Assembly (NCBI RefSeq): GCF_019977655.1
Contig: NZ_AP024849.1
Location: 1,187,001-1,251,000, forward strand
DNA length: 64,000 nucleotides
Direction of reading: 5' to 3'
Source of the DNA: Clostridium gelidum
GTDB taxonomy: Bacteria; Bacillota; Clostridia; Clostridiales; Clostridiaceae
Shown: positions 24,707-33,993 of the stretch, in pieces
Position numbering within the stretch: position 1 is the first letter of the stretch
Layout of the letters: every line of letters begins with the position of its first letter
Notes under the pieces: generated by a model
Database searches by the model: none
The model's input: only the letters and a program-made list of their open reading frames with translations
Told to the model about the DNA's origin: nothing
Position numbers and translations under genes: made by a program

Positions 24707-24858
24707 CAAATGTATTCATGAATATGATATGATGTAATTATTACAGAGAACTTCTAAAAGTTCTCGTATTAAAACTCTGAATGAAAACAATAACATAACT
24801 TATGATGAGACTTAATAATGTAATGGATATTAAAAAATAAAAACGGGGAAGTGATAAT

Positions 24859-26040
24859 TTGAGAGAAATAAACAATATACGTATTAAAATATGTGTATTT
24901 TCAATTGCTTTTACTTTAGGGTTAAATCTTAGTGGAGTAGCACCGATATTAGGGGTGTTAGATAATGTATTTAAAGAGAAGGGAGCTAATACGGTTCAAG
25001 CGCTTCAGACATTACCTTACTTTTTATTGATGATAGCATCTATAGTTGTTGGATGGCTAGTAACAAGAATTTCAAAAAAGAGATTAGTGCTAGGAGGATT
25101 AATTTTTATTGCTTTTATAGGGACAAGTCCATTTATAGTTGATAATTTTACGTTTATGATGATATCAAGATTTCTTATAGGGTTTGGATTTGGAATAATA
25201 GCACCTCTCAATACAGCAATAATTAGTGAATTTTTTCAAGGTAAAGATCGCGCAGCGCTTATGGGAGTGCATGTTACGGGGATGGGAATAGGAGCTATGT
25301 GCATAAATATTGTTGGAGGAATGCTGGGAAGCATAGGATATCAGAAGTTTTTTTTACTTCATTTGATTGCCATGATATCATTTTTAATTGTAATAACTCA
25401 ATTGCCAGAGACAGGAGTACAAGTTTCTAAGGATACAAAACATAGTAAAGTAAAGTTAAATCGAATGGTGTTTGATCTGTCGATTACTAGCTTTTTTCAT
25501 ACATTATTTATAACAGCTTATATGACTAATATAGGAATACATATCTCACAAAATTTAAATGGAAGTTCGGCTCTTACGGGTGTTGTAACTGCGTTTACAG
25601 ATGTATTTGCACTTATTGTTGGTCTTACTTTTTCGAAAATATCTTCATTATTTAAAGAAAAAACATTGCCTTTTTCAATTATTATAGCTGGTGTAGGATA
25701 TTTGTCTCTTGTAGTTTTTTCTAATAATATGATTGGGATTTTCTTTGCTAGTGCATGTTTGGGAATATCATTAAGCTGTTTTATGGCGCAAGCTTCATAT
25801 ATGATTTCTATGTCAGTATCACAAATTGCAGTCACTCTTGCAAGTGGTGTTTTTGGATTAATTGGAGGTATTGGCGGCTTGTTATCGCCTATTATACTAA
25901 ACTGCATTGCAAAAAGTATATTTGGGAATGTATCAACTGGAAATATATTTATAATATGCACTATTGGAATGCTTGTATTGGCGATGTTTAGTTATATTTT
26001 AGTAATATGCAGAACGAAAAATGCAGTGAATAAATTATGA
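24859..26040 (+). CDS. MFS transporter
   Basis: 393 residues with 12 hydrophobic segments. The start is a TTG (MREINNIRIKICVF) preceded by GGGGAAGTGAT; no ATG lies near the conserved N-terminus. Motif-A-like SKKRLVLGG follows TM2. It resembles the MFS protein at 5925 in size and layout. Divergent from the dehydrogenase operon and sharing its control region. Likely to carry the glycoside, aglycone or end product of the pathway. Direction and substrate unknown. Confidence 0.87.
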   Translation: MREINNIRIKICVFSIAFTLGLNLSGVAPILGVLDNVFKEKGANTVQALQTLPYFLLMIASIVVGWLVTRISKKRLVLGGLIFIAFIGTSPFIVDNFTFMMISRFLIGFGFGIIAPLNTAIISEFFQGKDRAALMGVHVTGMGIGAMCINIVGGMLGSIGYQKFFLLHLIAMISFLIVITQLPETGVQVSKDTKHSKVKLNRMVFDLSITSFFHTLFITAYMTNIGIHISQNLNGSSALTGVVTAFTDVFALIVGLTFSKISSLFKEKTLPFSIIIAGVGYLSLVVFSNNMIGIFFASACLGISLSCFMAQASYMISMSVSQIAVTLASGVFGLIGGIGGLLSPIILNCIAKSIFGNVSTGNIFIICTIGMLVLAMFSYILVICRTKNAVNKL

Positions 26041-26194
26041 AGAACAATTAACTTTAGACAAAATTATTGGATTTTTTTACTTTACTTTAAGAGATACAAT
26101 ATTGAATATAATATGTGAAGAAGGAGAAATGAAAAAATTGTCGAATTATATAAATAATGATTTTAAAAAATATAATAATAAGGAGTGGCAATTA

Positions 26195-27910
26195 ATGAAA
26201 TGGTTTAGCAATTTGAAAATTATTCATAAACTAGTATCAGCATTTATTCTTGTTGGGTTATTTATAGGTATTGTGGGGAGTATTGGAATATACAGCATGA
26301 GAAATATGAACAAAAATCTTGAAAATATTTATGAGAATGATTTAGCAAAGATTAAATATATTAATGAACTTAGATTAAATTCAATTTCAGGAGAAAGGGA
26401 CATGTTACTAGTTGCTAATCCTGGATTTAGATTGGGATTAGATTCATTTAAGAAAACGTTGGAAACTACAAAAGCTAGTGAGGATAAGAGTATTGCAAAT
26501 TACAAAACAATATTGACAACTGATTCAGATAGGAATGAATTGGCTGAATTTGAAAAATTATTGGCTAGTTCTCGTGTAATAAGTGATAAAATAATTAATT
26601 TAGCTGAGGCTGGAAATTATGCTGATACAGGTGGACTTATGTCTGAGTATGGTCAGGGTATTTTAGCTAATAAACTTGCATTTCTAGATAAGCAGGTAGA
26701 ATTAGTTTCAGAAAATGCGCGAGTTGATTATGATAATAGCCAATTAGTATATAGAAGTACAGTTGTTAAAACTATAGTAGTAACAGTTTTTGGGTTATTT
26801 ATTGCTGTAATATTAGGTATAATAATTTCTACTACAATTTCAAGTCAAATAAAGAAGATTATAATAGTTGCTAAAGCTCTTGGAGAAAATGACTTATCAA
26901 AAACAGCTGATATAGATAACAATAGTGAAACTGGAATCTTAGCAAAAGCTTTAAATAAATCTATATTAAACTTAAAGGTGTTAATTGAAGAAATATCTAC
27001 TGGGGCAGCGAATATAAGCACTGTAAGCGAAGAAATATGCGCAACAACAGAAGAAATATCTGCCAAAATGGATGTTGTTAATGAATCAGTGAGGCAGGTA
27101 TCATTAGGTGCAGAACAATTAAGTGCAACAACACAAGAAATAAATGCTACAACAGAAAGTATCTCAGCTAATGTAGCTGATGTTGCAGAGAAAGCAAATG
27201 AAGGAAATAAAAGTGCGAACAACATAGAAATAAAAGCAAATCAATTTAGGAAAACTGCTGAAAATAGTACTAGTACATCAAATCAAGTATATTTAGAAAA
27301 ACAAGAAAGCATAGTAAAAGCAATTGAAGAAGGCAAGGTGGTTAATCAAGTTAAAATAATGGCTGATGAAATAGGAAACATAGCAAGTCAGACAAACCTT
27401 CTTGCACTTAATGCAGCTATAGAAGCAGCAAGAGCAGGAGAACAAGGTAAAGGATTTGCAGTAGTTGCTGATGAAGTTAGAAAATTAGCTGAACAATCCT
27501 CCGCTACAGTTAAAAACATTCAAGACGTGACTCAGAAAGTACAACAAGCATTTGATAATATTTCTAGAACTGCGAACGATGTATTAAACTTTATTGATAG
27601 TAAGGTTAAAGTTGATTATGAATTGTTTGTAGATACAGGTAAACAGTATGGTAATGATGCTCTAGAATTTAGTGATTTATCTTCAGATATTGTAGATTCA
27701 ATGAATACAGTAAATGAAACAATATCAGAAATTAAAAATGCAATTGAAACTGTATCAGCTACAGCAGAGGAATCAGCTGCTAGTTCAGAGGAAATATTAG
27801 TAAGTGTTAATGAATCTACTATGGCAATTCAAGAAATAACTAAAACTTCTCAAGATCAAGCTGTATTAGCAGAAAGATTAAATAGTATGGTTCAAAAATT
27901 TAAGTTATAG
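26195..27910 (+). CDS. membrane methyl-accepting chemotaxis protein (4HB type)
   Basis: About 571 residues. The frame is open from a TTG at 26102, but AAGGAG at 26180-26185 and the typical receptor N-terminus MKWFSNLKIIHKLVSAF place the start at 26195. Layout: TM1 (about 10-30), four-helix-bundle sensor with the ISGERDMLL segment, TM2 (about 190-212), HAMP (about 213-265) and signalling domain with the conserved tip IASQTNLLALNAAIEAARAG and DEVRKLAEQS. The region before the tip has a short non-canonical stretch (SNQVYLEKQESIVKAIEEG) where the methylation helix would be. It follows the MFS gene on the same strand without a clear terminator, so it may be co-expressed with the catabolic locus. 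Confidence 0.92.
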   Translation: MKWFSNLKIIHKLVSAFILVGLFIGIVGSIGIYSMRNMNKNLENIYENDLAKIKYINELRLNSISGERDMLLVANPGFRLGLDSFKKTLETTKASEDKSIANYKTILTTDSDRNELAEFEKLLASSRVISDKIINLAEAGNYADTGGLMSEYGQGILANKLAFLDKQVELVSENARVDYDNSQLVYRSTVVKTIVVTVFGLFIAVILGIIISTTISSQIKKIIIVAKALGENDLSKTADIDNNSETGILAKALNKSILNLKVLIEEISTGAANISTVSEEICATTEEISAKMDVVNESVRQVSLGAEQLSATTQEINATTESISANVADVAEKANEGNKSANNIEIKANQFRKTAENSTSTSNQVYLEKQESIVKAIEEGKVVNQVKIMADEIGNIASQTNLLALNAAIEAARAGEQGKGFAVVADEVRKLAEQSSATVKNIQDVTQKVQQAFDNISRTANDVLNFIDSKVKVDYELFVDTGKQYGNDALEFSDLSSDIVDSMNTVNETISEIKNAIETVSATAEESAASSEEILVSVNESTMAIQEITKTSQDQAVLAERLNSMVQKFKL

Positions 27911-27976
27911 GAATTATACAAATAATTTAAAAGTGAAAATCATTAATAATAGAACGAATTGCAGGGAGAACAGATA

Positions 27977-28936
27977 ATGCGAAAATATGGATTTGGAATA
28001 GATATTGGTGGAACTACAATAAAAATGGGATTGTTTAAGGGAGATGGAATACTATTAGAAAAGTGGGAAGTAGATACGAGAAAAGAGGAAAATGGAAAAT
28101 ATATTTTAGATGATATTGCAAAAGAAATAAAAGATAAGTTGAAAGAAAAAAGTATACATAAAAATGATGTGGTAGGTGTTGGAATTGGAGTTCCAGGGCC
28201 AGTGAGTAGTGATGGAACTGTTTTAAAATGTGTTAACTTAGGCTGGGGAGTATTTAATGTAGAAGAAACCTTGAGTGAAATGATTGATCTTCCAGTAAAA
28301 GCCGGTAATGACGCCAATGTTGCGGCACTCGGTGAAATGTGGCAAGGCGGAGGACAAGGCTATAAAAATGTAGTAATGGTAACCCTTGGAACAGGAGTTG
28401 GTGGTGGAATTATAATTGATGGAAATATAATTTCAGGAACCAATGGTGCTGGAGGAGAAATAGGTCATATAAAAGTTGCTAAAAATGAAACAGAAACTTG
28501 TGGATGCGGAAAAACAGGATGTCTAGAGCAATATGCATCAGCAACAGGAGTAGTAAAAGAATCAAAAAAACTTTTAAGTAATGACGATAGTCATTCAGTT
28601 CTAAGAAACTTGGATGTAATTACAGCAAAAGATATATTTGATGCAGCTAAAAAAGGAGATAAATTAGCTAATAAACTGGTTGAAGATTTGGGAGAAAAGT
28701 TAGGAAGTACACTTGCCAGCATTTCATGTATATGCGATCCAGAAGTTTTTGTTATAGGTGGAGGCGTATCAAAGGCAGGAATGATTCTTATAAATGTAAT
28801 TAGAGAACACTTTATTGAAAAAGCTTTTCATGCATGTGAAGGAACAAGATTTGAACTTGCTAAGCTGGGAAATGATGCTGGAATTTATGGCGGAGTAAAA
28901 TTGGTATTAGAAAGGGGACTAAAAAATGAAAGTTAA
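27977..28936 (+). CDS. ROK-family glucokinase
   Basis: 319 residues. GGGAGA precedes the ATG at 27977 (MRKYGFGIDIGGT); the longer frame from 27959 has no ribosome site. Motifs: phosphate-binding GIDIGGTTIKMGLF (about 6-19), GNDANVAALGE (about 110-120, catalytic Asp), VTLGTGVGGGIIIDG (about 135-149) and the ROK zinc site CGCGKTGCLE (about 175-184). It phosphorylates glucose with ATP in the cytoplasm. Its position after the C-glycoside-type genes fits the last sugar step, capturing glucose recovered from a 3-keto intermediate. It could equally be the general glucokinase of the cell. Confidence 0.92.
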   Translation: MRKYGFGIDIGGTTIKMGLFKGDGILLEKWEVDTRKEENGKYILDDIAKEIKDKLKEKSIHKNDVVGVGIGVPGPVSSDGTVLKCVNLGWGVFNVEETLSEMIDLPVKAGNDANVAALGEMWQGGGQGYKNVVMVTLGTGVGGGIIIDGNIISGTNGAGGEIGHIKVAKNETETCGCGKTGCLEQYASATGVVKESKKLLSNDDSHSVLRNLDVITAKDIFDAAKKGDKLANKLVEDLGEKLGSTLASISCICDPEVFVIGGGVSKAGMILINVIREHFIEKAFHACEGTRFELAKLGNDAGIYGGVKLVLERGLKNES

Positions 28937-29234
28937 TGCAGCATTTATTTTTGTAGCACCTGAGGTTGATTGTAAAATTCACAGAACTGTTGTGGATACT
29001 CCTGTTGTATATTTAACCGTAGTAGGTGTAAAAAATTACAGTGAAGCGGTTGAAATTGCAAAAGAATTAGTTGAGCAAGGCGTTAACGCTATAGAGCTTT
29101 GTGCAGGATTTGGAAATGAAGGGATTGCACTTGTTACTAAAGCAGTACAAGGAAAAGCATCTGTTGGTGCTGTTAAATTTGATCATCATCCTGGATTCGA
29201 TTTTAACAGCGGTGATGAGTTATTTAACAATTAG
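28926..29234 (+). CDS. DUF6506-like small protein
   Basis: 102 residues; its ATG lies 11 nt inside the end of the glucokinase gene, so the two are translationally coupled. The sequence shows an alternating beta/alpha pattern (VVYLTVVGVKNYSEAVEIAKELVEQGVNAIELCAGFG) and the conserved end KFDHHPGFDF, which I associate with the DUF6506 family of unknown function. No signal peptide or membrane segment. It may be a small ligand- or metal-binding partner; HH and the acidic end could bind metal. No activity can be named. Confidence 0.75.
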   Translation: MKVNAAFIFVAPEVDCKIHRTVVDTPVVYLTVVGVKNYSEAVEIAKELVEQGVNAIELCAGFGNEGIALVTKAVQGKASVGAVKFDHHPGFDFNSGDELFNN

Positions 29235-29618
29235 GCTATGTTTTAATATAAGGTTGAAGTATAGCCTATAATGCTTAATATAAGAAAACAGTGAACTAAC
29301 ATAACTTCCTCTTATACTTATATCCTATCGTTAAATGAGCAATTAGCAATCAATCTTAAAGTAGTGTTATAAATACTGGATGAGTATATATTTACATCAT
29401 ATAATAAAACCATAAATTGAATAAAAATGATGAGAGAACTTAGAGTCAAGCATAAAAACTAAGGTGATTACACCCTGTTTTTTGCTTGGCTTTTTTGATG
29501 CCCCTAAAATATAAAATTATAGACATATTAAAATTAACTATATTGTGGTTTAATTAATATAATAAATAAACAAACTAAGAGTGTATTTTTGATAAAGGTT
29601 ATAAGAAAGAGGAGTAAT
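29235..29618 (+). other. intergenic region between the glucokinase pair and serine dehydratase
   Basis: Contains a small TAGGCTAT/ATAGCCTA hairpin (29232-29268) and the stronger terminator at 29443-29496. No gene or known riboswitch recognised. Confidence 0.5.
29443..29496 (+). terminator. rho-independent terminator upstream of the serine dehydratase genes
   Basis: AGTCAAGCATAAAAA pairs with TTTTTTGCTTGGCT through the flanks of a loop that holds GGTG/CACC, then TTTTTT. It lies 200 nt after DUF6506 and 120 nt before sdaAB, so it may be a leader attenuator rather than an end-of-operon terminator. Confidence 0.7.
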
Positions 29619-30296
29619 ATGAAAGGTATAGGAGTTTTCGATATTTTAGGACCTATTATGATAGGTCCATCAAGTTCACATACAGCAGGTGCAGCAAGGC
29701 TTGGAAAAATTGCAAGGAGTATAGCAGGTAGTGAGATAGTTGAGGTAACTTTTTTATTGCATGGTTCTTTTGCAAAAACATATAAAGGACATGGAACAGA
29801 TAGAGCATTGGTTGCTGGAATACTCGGAATGGAACCAAGTGATGAAAGGCTTAGAAATTCTATTGATATAGCAAAAGATGCGGGAATTAAATTTTTATTT
29901 AAGGAAGCTGATTTAGGAGATGTTCATCCGAATACAGTAAAATTTATTATGAGAACAAGTGATGAAAAGTATTGTGAAGTTATGGGTTCATCTATTGGTG
30001 GAGGAAGTATTCAAATTATTGAAGTTAATGATAATGAAGTTGATTTTACTGGAATGTATGAAACTTTAATAGTCGATCATAAAGATGCACCAGGTGTTAT
30101 TAATGGTGTAACAAGTATTCTTTATAGTGAGAATATAAATGTAGCATTTATGAGAGTTTTTAGAAATCATAAAGGTCAAGATGCTACCATGATTTTTGAA
30201 ATGGATAACAAGGTTAATAACCATATAATAGAAAAGATTAAAAATATAGAATTAGTACATAATGTAATATCAATAAGCCCAGCTGTCATCAGTTAA
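29619..30296 (+). CDS. sdaAB: L-serine dehydratase, beta subunit (Fe-S dependent)
   Basis: 226 residues starting at the ATG at 29619 after GAGGAG; an earlier in-frame start at 29589 lacks a ribosome site. N-terminal family signature GVFDILGPIMIGPSSSHTAGA (about 5-25) and a C-terminal ACT-like domain (from about 148, DHKDAPGVINGV). Together with the alpha subunit it deaminates L-serine to pyruvate and ammonia using a [4Fe-4S] cluster. Forms an operon with sdaAA 52 nt downstream. Confidence 0.96.
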   Translation: MKGIGVFDILGPIMIGPSSSHTAGAARLGKIARSIAGSEIVEVTFLLHGSFAKTYKGHGTDRALVAGILGMEPSDERLRNSIDIAKDAGIKFLFKEADLGDVHPNTVKFIMRTSDEKYCEVMGSSIGGGSIQIIEVNDNEVDFTGMYETLIVDHKDAPGVINGVTSILYSENINVAFMRVFRNHKGQDATMIFEMDNKVNNHIIEKIKNIELVHNVISISPAVIS

Positions 30297-30348
30297 CAGT
30301 TGGAATTTAATTTGAAAGATAATAGTTAAGGAAGGTGGATATTTAGTT

Positions 30349-31227
30349 ATGATAGCTAAAACTGGAGTAGAATTATTAGAATTGTGTGAGAAATATAGTA
30401 TTTCATTAAGTGAATATGCTATAAGATGTGAAATTGAAGAAAAGGGATTAACAAGAGATGAAGTTGTAGAAAAAATGAGAGCAAATTTAAAGGTTATGAT
30501 TTCAGCAGCTAATGAAGGAATGGAAAAGGAAGTTTATTCAGTTAGTGGATTAATTGGTGGAGATGGCTTTAAGTTATATAATTATGCTAAGGAAGGCAAG
30601 ACACTGACAGGCACTGTAACAAATATGGCAATGGCTATGGCACTTTCTTCTTCGGAAGTTAATGCTTCAATGGGGAAAATAGTAGCATGTCCAACAGCTG
30701 GTTCTTGTGGAATATTGCCAGCTGTGATTTTAGCAGCAGGGAAAAAGCTTGAGTTAGATGAAGAGGGACTTTTAAGAGGATTATTTGCAGCAGCAGCTGT
30801 TGGAATTATTATTGGATTGAATGCTACTTTGTCAGGGGCAGAAGGTGGATGTCAAGCAGAATGTGGCTCAGCTTCTGCAATGGGAGCAGCGGCAGTTGTT
30901 GAAATGTTTGGGGGAACACCTCAAATGAGTTTAGATGCAGCAGCTATAATACTTAAAAATGTTTTGGGACTTGTGTGTGATCCAGTTGCAGGGCTTGTTG
31001 AAATACCTTGTGCTAAGAGAAATGCTCAAGGAGCTATAACTGCTCTTTGTGCAGTTGATATGGTGATGGCAGGAGTAGCATCTAAGATTCCGTTTGATGA
31101 TACAGTTAGTGCAATGTATAAGGTAGGGAAATGTTTGCCTCCATCACTTAGGGAAACAGCTTTAGGTGGAGTAGCAGTAACAAAAGAAGGTTTAAGACTT
31201 AAAGAACAGGTCTTTGGAAAAGAATAA
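30349..31227 (+). CDS. sdaAA: L-serine dehydratase, alpha subunit (Fe-S dependent)
   Basis: 292 residues. Conserved cluster-binding region CPTAGSCGILPAV (about 115-127), SGAEGGCQAECGSASAMGAAA (about 163-183) and CDPVAGLVEIPCAKRN (about 209-224). The cysteines in these motifs hold the [4Fe-4S] cluster that activates the serine hydroxyl. Split subunits as here are the Firmicute form. AAGGAAGGTGG precedes the ATG at somewhat long spacing. Confidence 0.96.
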   Translation: MIAKTGVELLELCEKYSISLSEYAIRCEIEEKGLTRDEVVEKMRANLKVMISAANEGMEKEVYSVSGLIGGDGFKLYNYAKEGKTLTGTVTNMAMAMALSSSEVNASMGKIVACPTAGSCGILPAVILAAGKKLELDEEGLLRGLFAAAAVGIIIGLNATLSGAEGGCQAECGSASAMGAAAVVEMFGGTPQMSLDAAAIILKNVLGLVCDPVAGLVEIPCAKRNAQGAITALCAVDMVMAGVASKIPFDDTVSAMYKVGKCLPPSLRETALGGVAVTKEGLRLKEQVFGKE

Positions 31228-31323
31228 TACAATTTTTGAATACTAATAGGCTGATAAGTAATAAATTAGGAGTGAGAAAACAGAAAATACAAGGACTAAC
31301 TTGATAATCAAAGGGGGAATTCT

Positions 31324-32013
31324 ATGAATTTATTAGCAAGAGAACAAATAAATATACTTATAGTAGATGATGAAAAAAGCATAGTTGATTTTATTAAGAT
31401 GGGGTTAGAAGCTGAAGGATATGCTGTGTATTCAGCTTTTGATGGAAATGAAGCAATTGAATTAGCTCAAAAAATAAATCCTCATATAATTATATTAGAT
31501 ATTATGTTACCAGGAATGGATGGGTATGAAGTATGTTCAAGGATTAAAAAAGCTATAAAAACATCAATAATTATGCTTACAGCAAGAGATGATGTTGATG
31601 ATAAAGTAAAAGGCTTAGATACTGGTGCAGATGATTATATGGCAAAGCCTTTTAGTTTTAAGGAACTTTTAGCACGAATTAATGCTAGGATAAGGAATAG
31701 TTTTCCGGAATTAGATGATGTCATGAGTATTGGTGATTTTACTATAGATGACGGAGCACATGAGTTCACTTACTGTGGAAAAATATTAGAATTACCTCCT
31801 ACTCAATACAATTTATTAAGATTTTTACTTATAAATAATGGAATAGCACTTAGCAAGTCATTGATACTTGAAAAAGTATGGGGATATGATTTTAATGGAG
31901 AAGAAAATATTGTTGAAGTATACATAAGATACTTAAGAGATAAAATAGATGATAAGGAACATAATATTATTAAAACTGTTCGCGGTGTTGGTTATAAAAT
32001 GGTGCTACAATGA
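31324..32013 (+). CDS. OmpR/PhoB-family response regulator
   Basis: 229 residues: receiver domain (about 9-122) with acidic pocket DDEK, phosphoacceptor Asp59 (ILDIMLPGMDG), Thr in MLTARDD and Lys in AKPFS; winged-helix DNA-binding domain (about 132-228) ending in TVRGVGYKM. AAAGGGGG precedes the ATG. The kinase gene overlaps its stop by 4 nt, so they form a two-component pair. Confidence 0.96.
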   Translation: MNLLAREQINILIVDDEKSIVDFIKMGLEAEGYAVYSAFDGNEAIELAQKINPHIIILDIMLPGMDGYEVCSRIKKAIKTSIIMLTARDDVDDKVKGLDTGADDYMAKPFSFKELLARINARIRNSFPELDDVMSIGDFTIDDGAHEFTYCGKILELPPTQYNLLRFLLINNGIALSKSLILEKVWGYDFNGEENIVEVYIRYLRDKIDDKEHNIIKTVRGVGYKMVLQ

Positions 32014-33554
32014 AAAAATTAATAGGCAAGCTTAAAATAAAGAGTTTAAAATGGCAGCTGTTATTCCGTTTCCTTATTATATTAACGGTTTTACTAGTTG
32101 CAATGGGAATTTTTCAGTATATAAGTATGAAGGACTATTTGTATAAAACAAAAGTACAAGTGTTGCAAGAAAGGTTCCACAACATAGATTTTGCAAGTTT
32201 GTCAAAAGAAAATATGACAGATGTAACTGAAAGTGATTCTAAAGAAATTTTGAAGAACTTATGGGATAAAAGTATGAGTGTAGCCCTAATAGATAAAAAT
32301 GGAGAGTTGTTAGGTAAAAGAAGTAATGCAGATACGCCTAGAGATGATAATGATGGGGATGATGATTCTAAGGAGGTAACTGAAAGAAAAATAGAAGCAA
32401 TACCTGTCCCAATACTTTCTAAAGAAGAATACATAAACCTTTTTAATGAACAAGGTAACTTGGAACATGTATTTGAAATTGTAAAAGATAAAAATAATAA
32501 TTCTCAATTAGTTGTGTGTAGAAAAATAGGTGACTTAGATTCACCAGTTGGGTTAATACAGTTAAGTACATCAATAGACGATATTGACGCTATATTAAAT
32601 CGTGAAGTATATATGCATACAAGTATTTCAATTCTAATATTGATAATAGGGACAATACTTGGATTGGGACTTTTTAAACGCACATTAAAGCCTTTATATA
32701 ATATAACAGATACTGTTGAAGGAATAAATGTAACAGATTTAGATAAAAGATTGCCAGAAGAAAATGGTCAATTGGAAATTGATAGATTAGCAAAATCTTT
32801 TAATATTATGTTTGAAAGAATAGAATCCTCATTTCAAAAAGAACAATATATTAAGGAGAAAATGAGAAGATTTGTATCTGATGCATCTCATGAACTTCGG
32901 ACTCCCCTCACATCGATTCATGGTTTTGTAGAAGTTCTACTAAGAGGAGCAGCAAAAAATGAACAACAATTGGATTTGGCATTAAATAGTATATTGACAG
33001 AAAGTGAAAGACTAACAAAATTAGTAAATGATCTTTTGGCATTAACTAGGTTGGAGCAAAATCCAGTTGTAGAAATAAATAAAGAAAACATAAATAATAT
33101 AATCCAAGAAGTATTTCCACAACTTCAAATTCTTTCTAAAGATATGCTATTACAGCTTGAACTAAAGGATGATGTAATAGTATATATAAATAAAGATCAG
33201 ATTAAACAAGTTATATTTAATATAACTCAAAATGCAGTTCTTCATACGGATAAAAAGAATGGGATAATAGTAATATCTACAGCTATAGAAAAATTTAAAG
33301 ATGAAACTTTTGGGGTTCTAAGAATATCAGATAATGGGACAGGTATAACTGAAAAGCATCTTAGTAAAATTTATGATAGATTTTTTAGAAGTGATGTTCA
33401 TAGATCTAGAGAACAAGGAGGATATGGTCTGGGACTTTCCATAGTGAAATCTATAATTGATAGTAATCATGGGGAAATTCGTGTTGAAAGTGAAGTTGGG
33501 GTTGGGACAATATTTTCTGTTTATCTAAAGATGGAAAATAATTCGAGCTATTAA
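32010..33554 (+). CDS. membrane sensor histidine kinase
   Basis: 514 residues: TM1 (about 19-40), an extracytoplasmic sensor region with a very acidic loop (TPRDDNDGDDDSKEV near 108-122), TM2 (about 205-222), HAMP, HisKA with phospho-His294 (SDASHELRTPL) and HATPase (NISDNGTG-type N/G boxes, GGYGLGLSIV near 470). The acidic loop could bind cations or cationic peptides. Partner of the regulator at 31324. Target genes are not evident nearby. Confidence 0.94.
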   Translation: MKKLIGKLKIKSLKWQLLFRFLIILTVLLVAMGIFQYISMKDYLYKTKVQVLQERFHNIDFASLSKENMTDVTESDSKEILKNLWDKSMSVALIDKNGELLGKRSNADTPRDDNDGDDDSKEVTERKIEAIPVPILSKEEYINLFNEQGNLEHVFEIVKDKNNNSQLVVCRKIGDLDSPVGLIQLSTSIDDIDAILNREVYMHTSISILILIIGTILGLGLFKRTLKPLYNITDTVEGINVTDLDKRLPEENGQLEIDRLAKSFNIMFERIESSFQKEQYIKEKMRRFVSDASHELRTPLTSIHGFVEVLLRGAAKNEQQLDLALNSILTESERLTKLVNDLLALTRLEQNPVVEINKENINNIIQEVFPQLQILSKDMLLQLELKDDVIVYINKDQIKQVIFNITQNAVLHTDKKNGIIVISTAIEKFKDETFGVLRISDNGTGITEKHLSKIYDRFFRSDVHRSREQGGYGLGLSIVKSIIDSNHGEIRVESEVGVGTIFSVYLKMENNSSY

Positions 33555-33658
33555 GCTGGAATACACTAATGAATAGAGGATAAATATGTTTGCTTTTACA
33601 AGGCATGTAGAGACAGTGGTTCTTATATATCGTAAATAGGCACATTATACTTAGAAAT

Positions 33659-33844
33659 ATGGAACACCTGCTTATACAAAATTTAGTTACTAACTATCAT
33701 TATGATTATGAGGAAGCTAAAAAAGTTGTTTTAGAGTCAACATTTAATCAACTACTTGAAGAAGATACAAACTATGTTTTGCATTATACTGTTGATTATT
33801 GGGCAAAAGAAGTAAATAATGAAAATACACTTATGTGTGTATAA
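33659..33844 (+). CDS. possible small protein of unknown function
   Basis: 61 residues, MEHLLIQNLV...AKEVNNENTLMCV, acidic and probably helical (YDYEEAKKVVLESTFNQLL). There is no clear ribosome binding site before the ATG (nearest AGG is about 18 nt away), which lowers confidence, but the residue pattern looks protein-like and a terminator follows at 33868. I do not recognise the family. Confidence 0.45.
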   Translation: MEHLLIQNLVTNYHYDYEEAKKVVLESTFNQLLEEDTNYVLHYTVDYWAKEVNNENTLMCV

Positions 33845-33867
33845 ATTAAAAATATTTGATTTTAATG

Positions 33868-33904
33868 AAGCATCTTCTAATTAATGAAGTTGCTTTTATT
33901 TTTA
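33868..33904 (+). terminator. terminator after the small ORF
   Basis: AAGCATCTTC / GAAGTTGCTT with one mismatch, 8-nt loop, then TTATTTTT. Confidence 0.75.
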
Positions 33905-33993
33905 AAATTTAGAGTGTTTTTTTATGTCAGTACAAGCAATGAAGAACAATTAGAAAGCTATGAAAATCAAGTAAGCTATTACATCAATTACAT

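Larger units (their letters stand above)
24363..24858. other. divergent control region of the dehydrogenase operon and MFS gene
   Basis: No gene. Contents: TTTTCAGAAAAAA motifs at 24472-24486 and 24689-24706, a perfect 15-bp inverted repeat (24568-24582 and 24639-24653) and a cre-like TGAAAACAATAACA near 24781. A TATGAT near 24728 may be the -10 of the MFS gene. Confidence 0.6.

Noticed and set aside
29300..29618. Possible riboswitch or T-box upstream of the serine dehydratase genes
   Set aside because: Only a terminator hairpin is clear; the conserved T-box sequence and glycine- or serine-related aptamer features were not seen.
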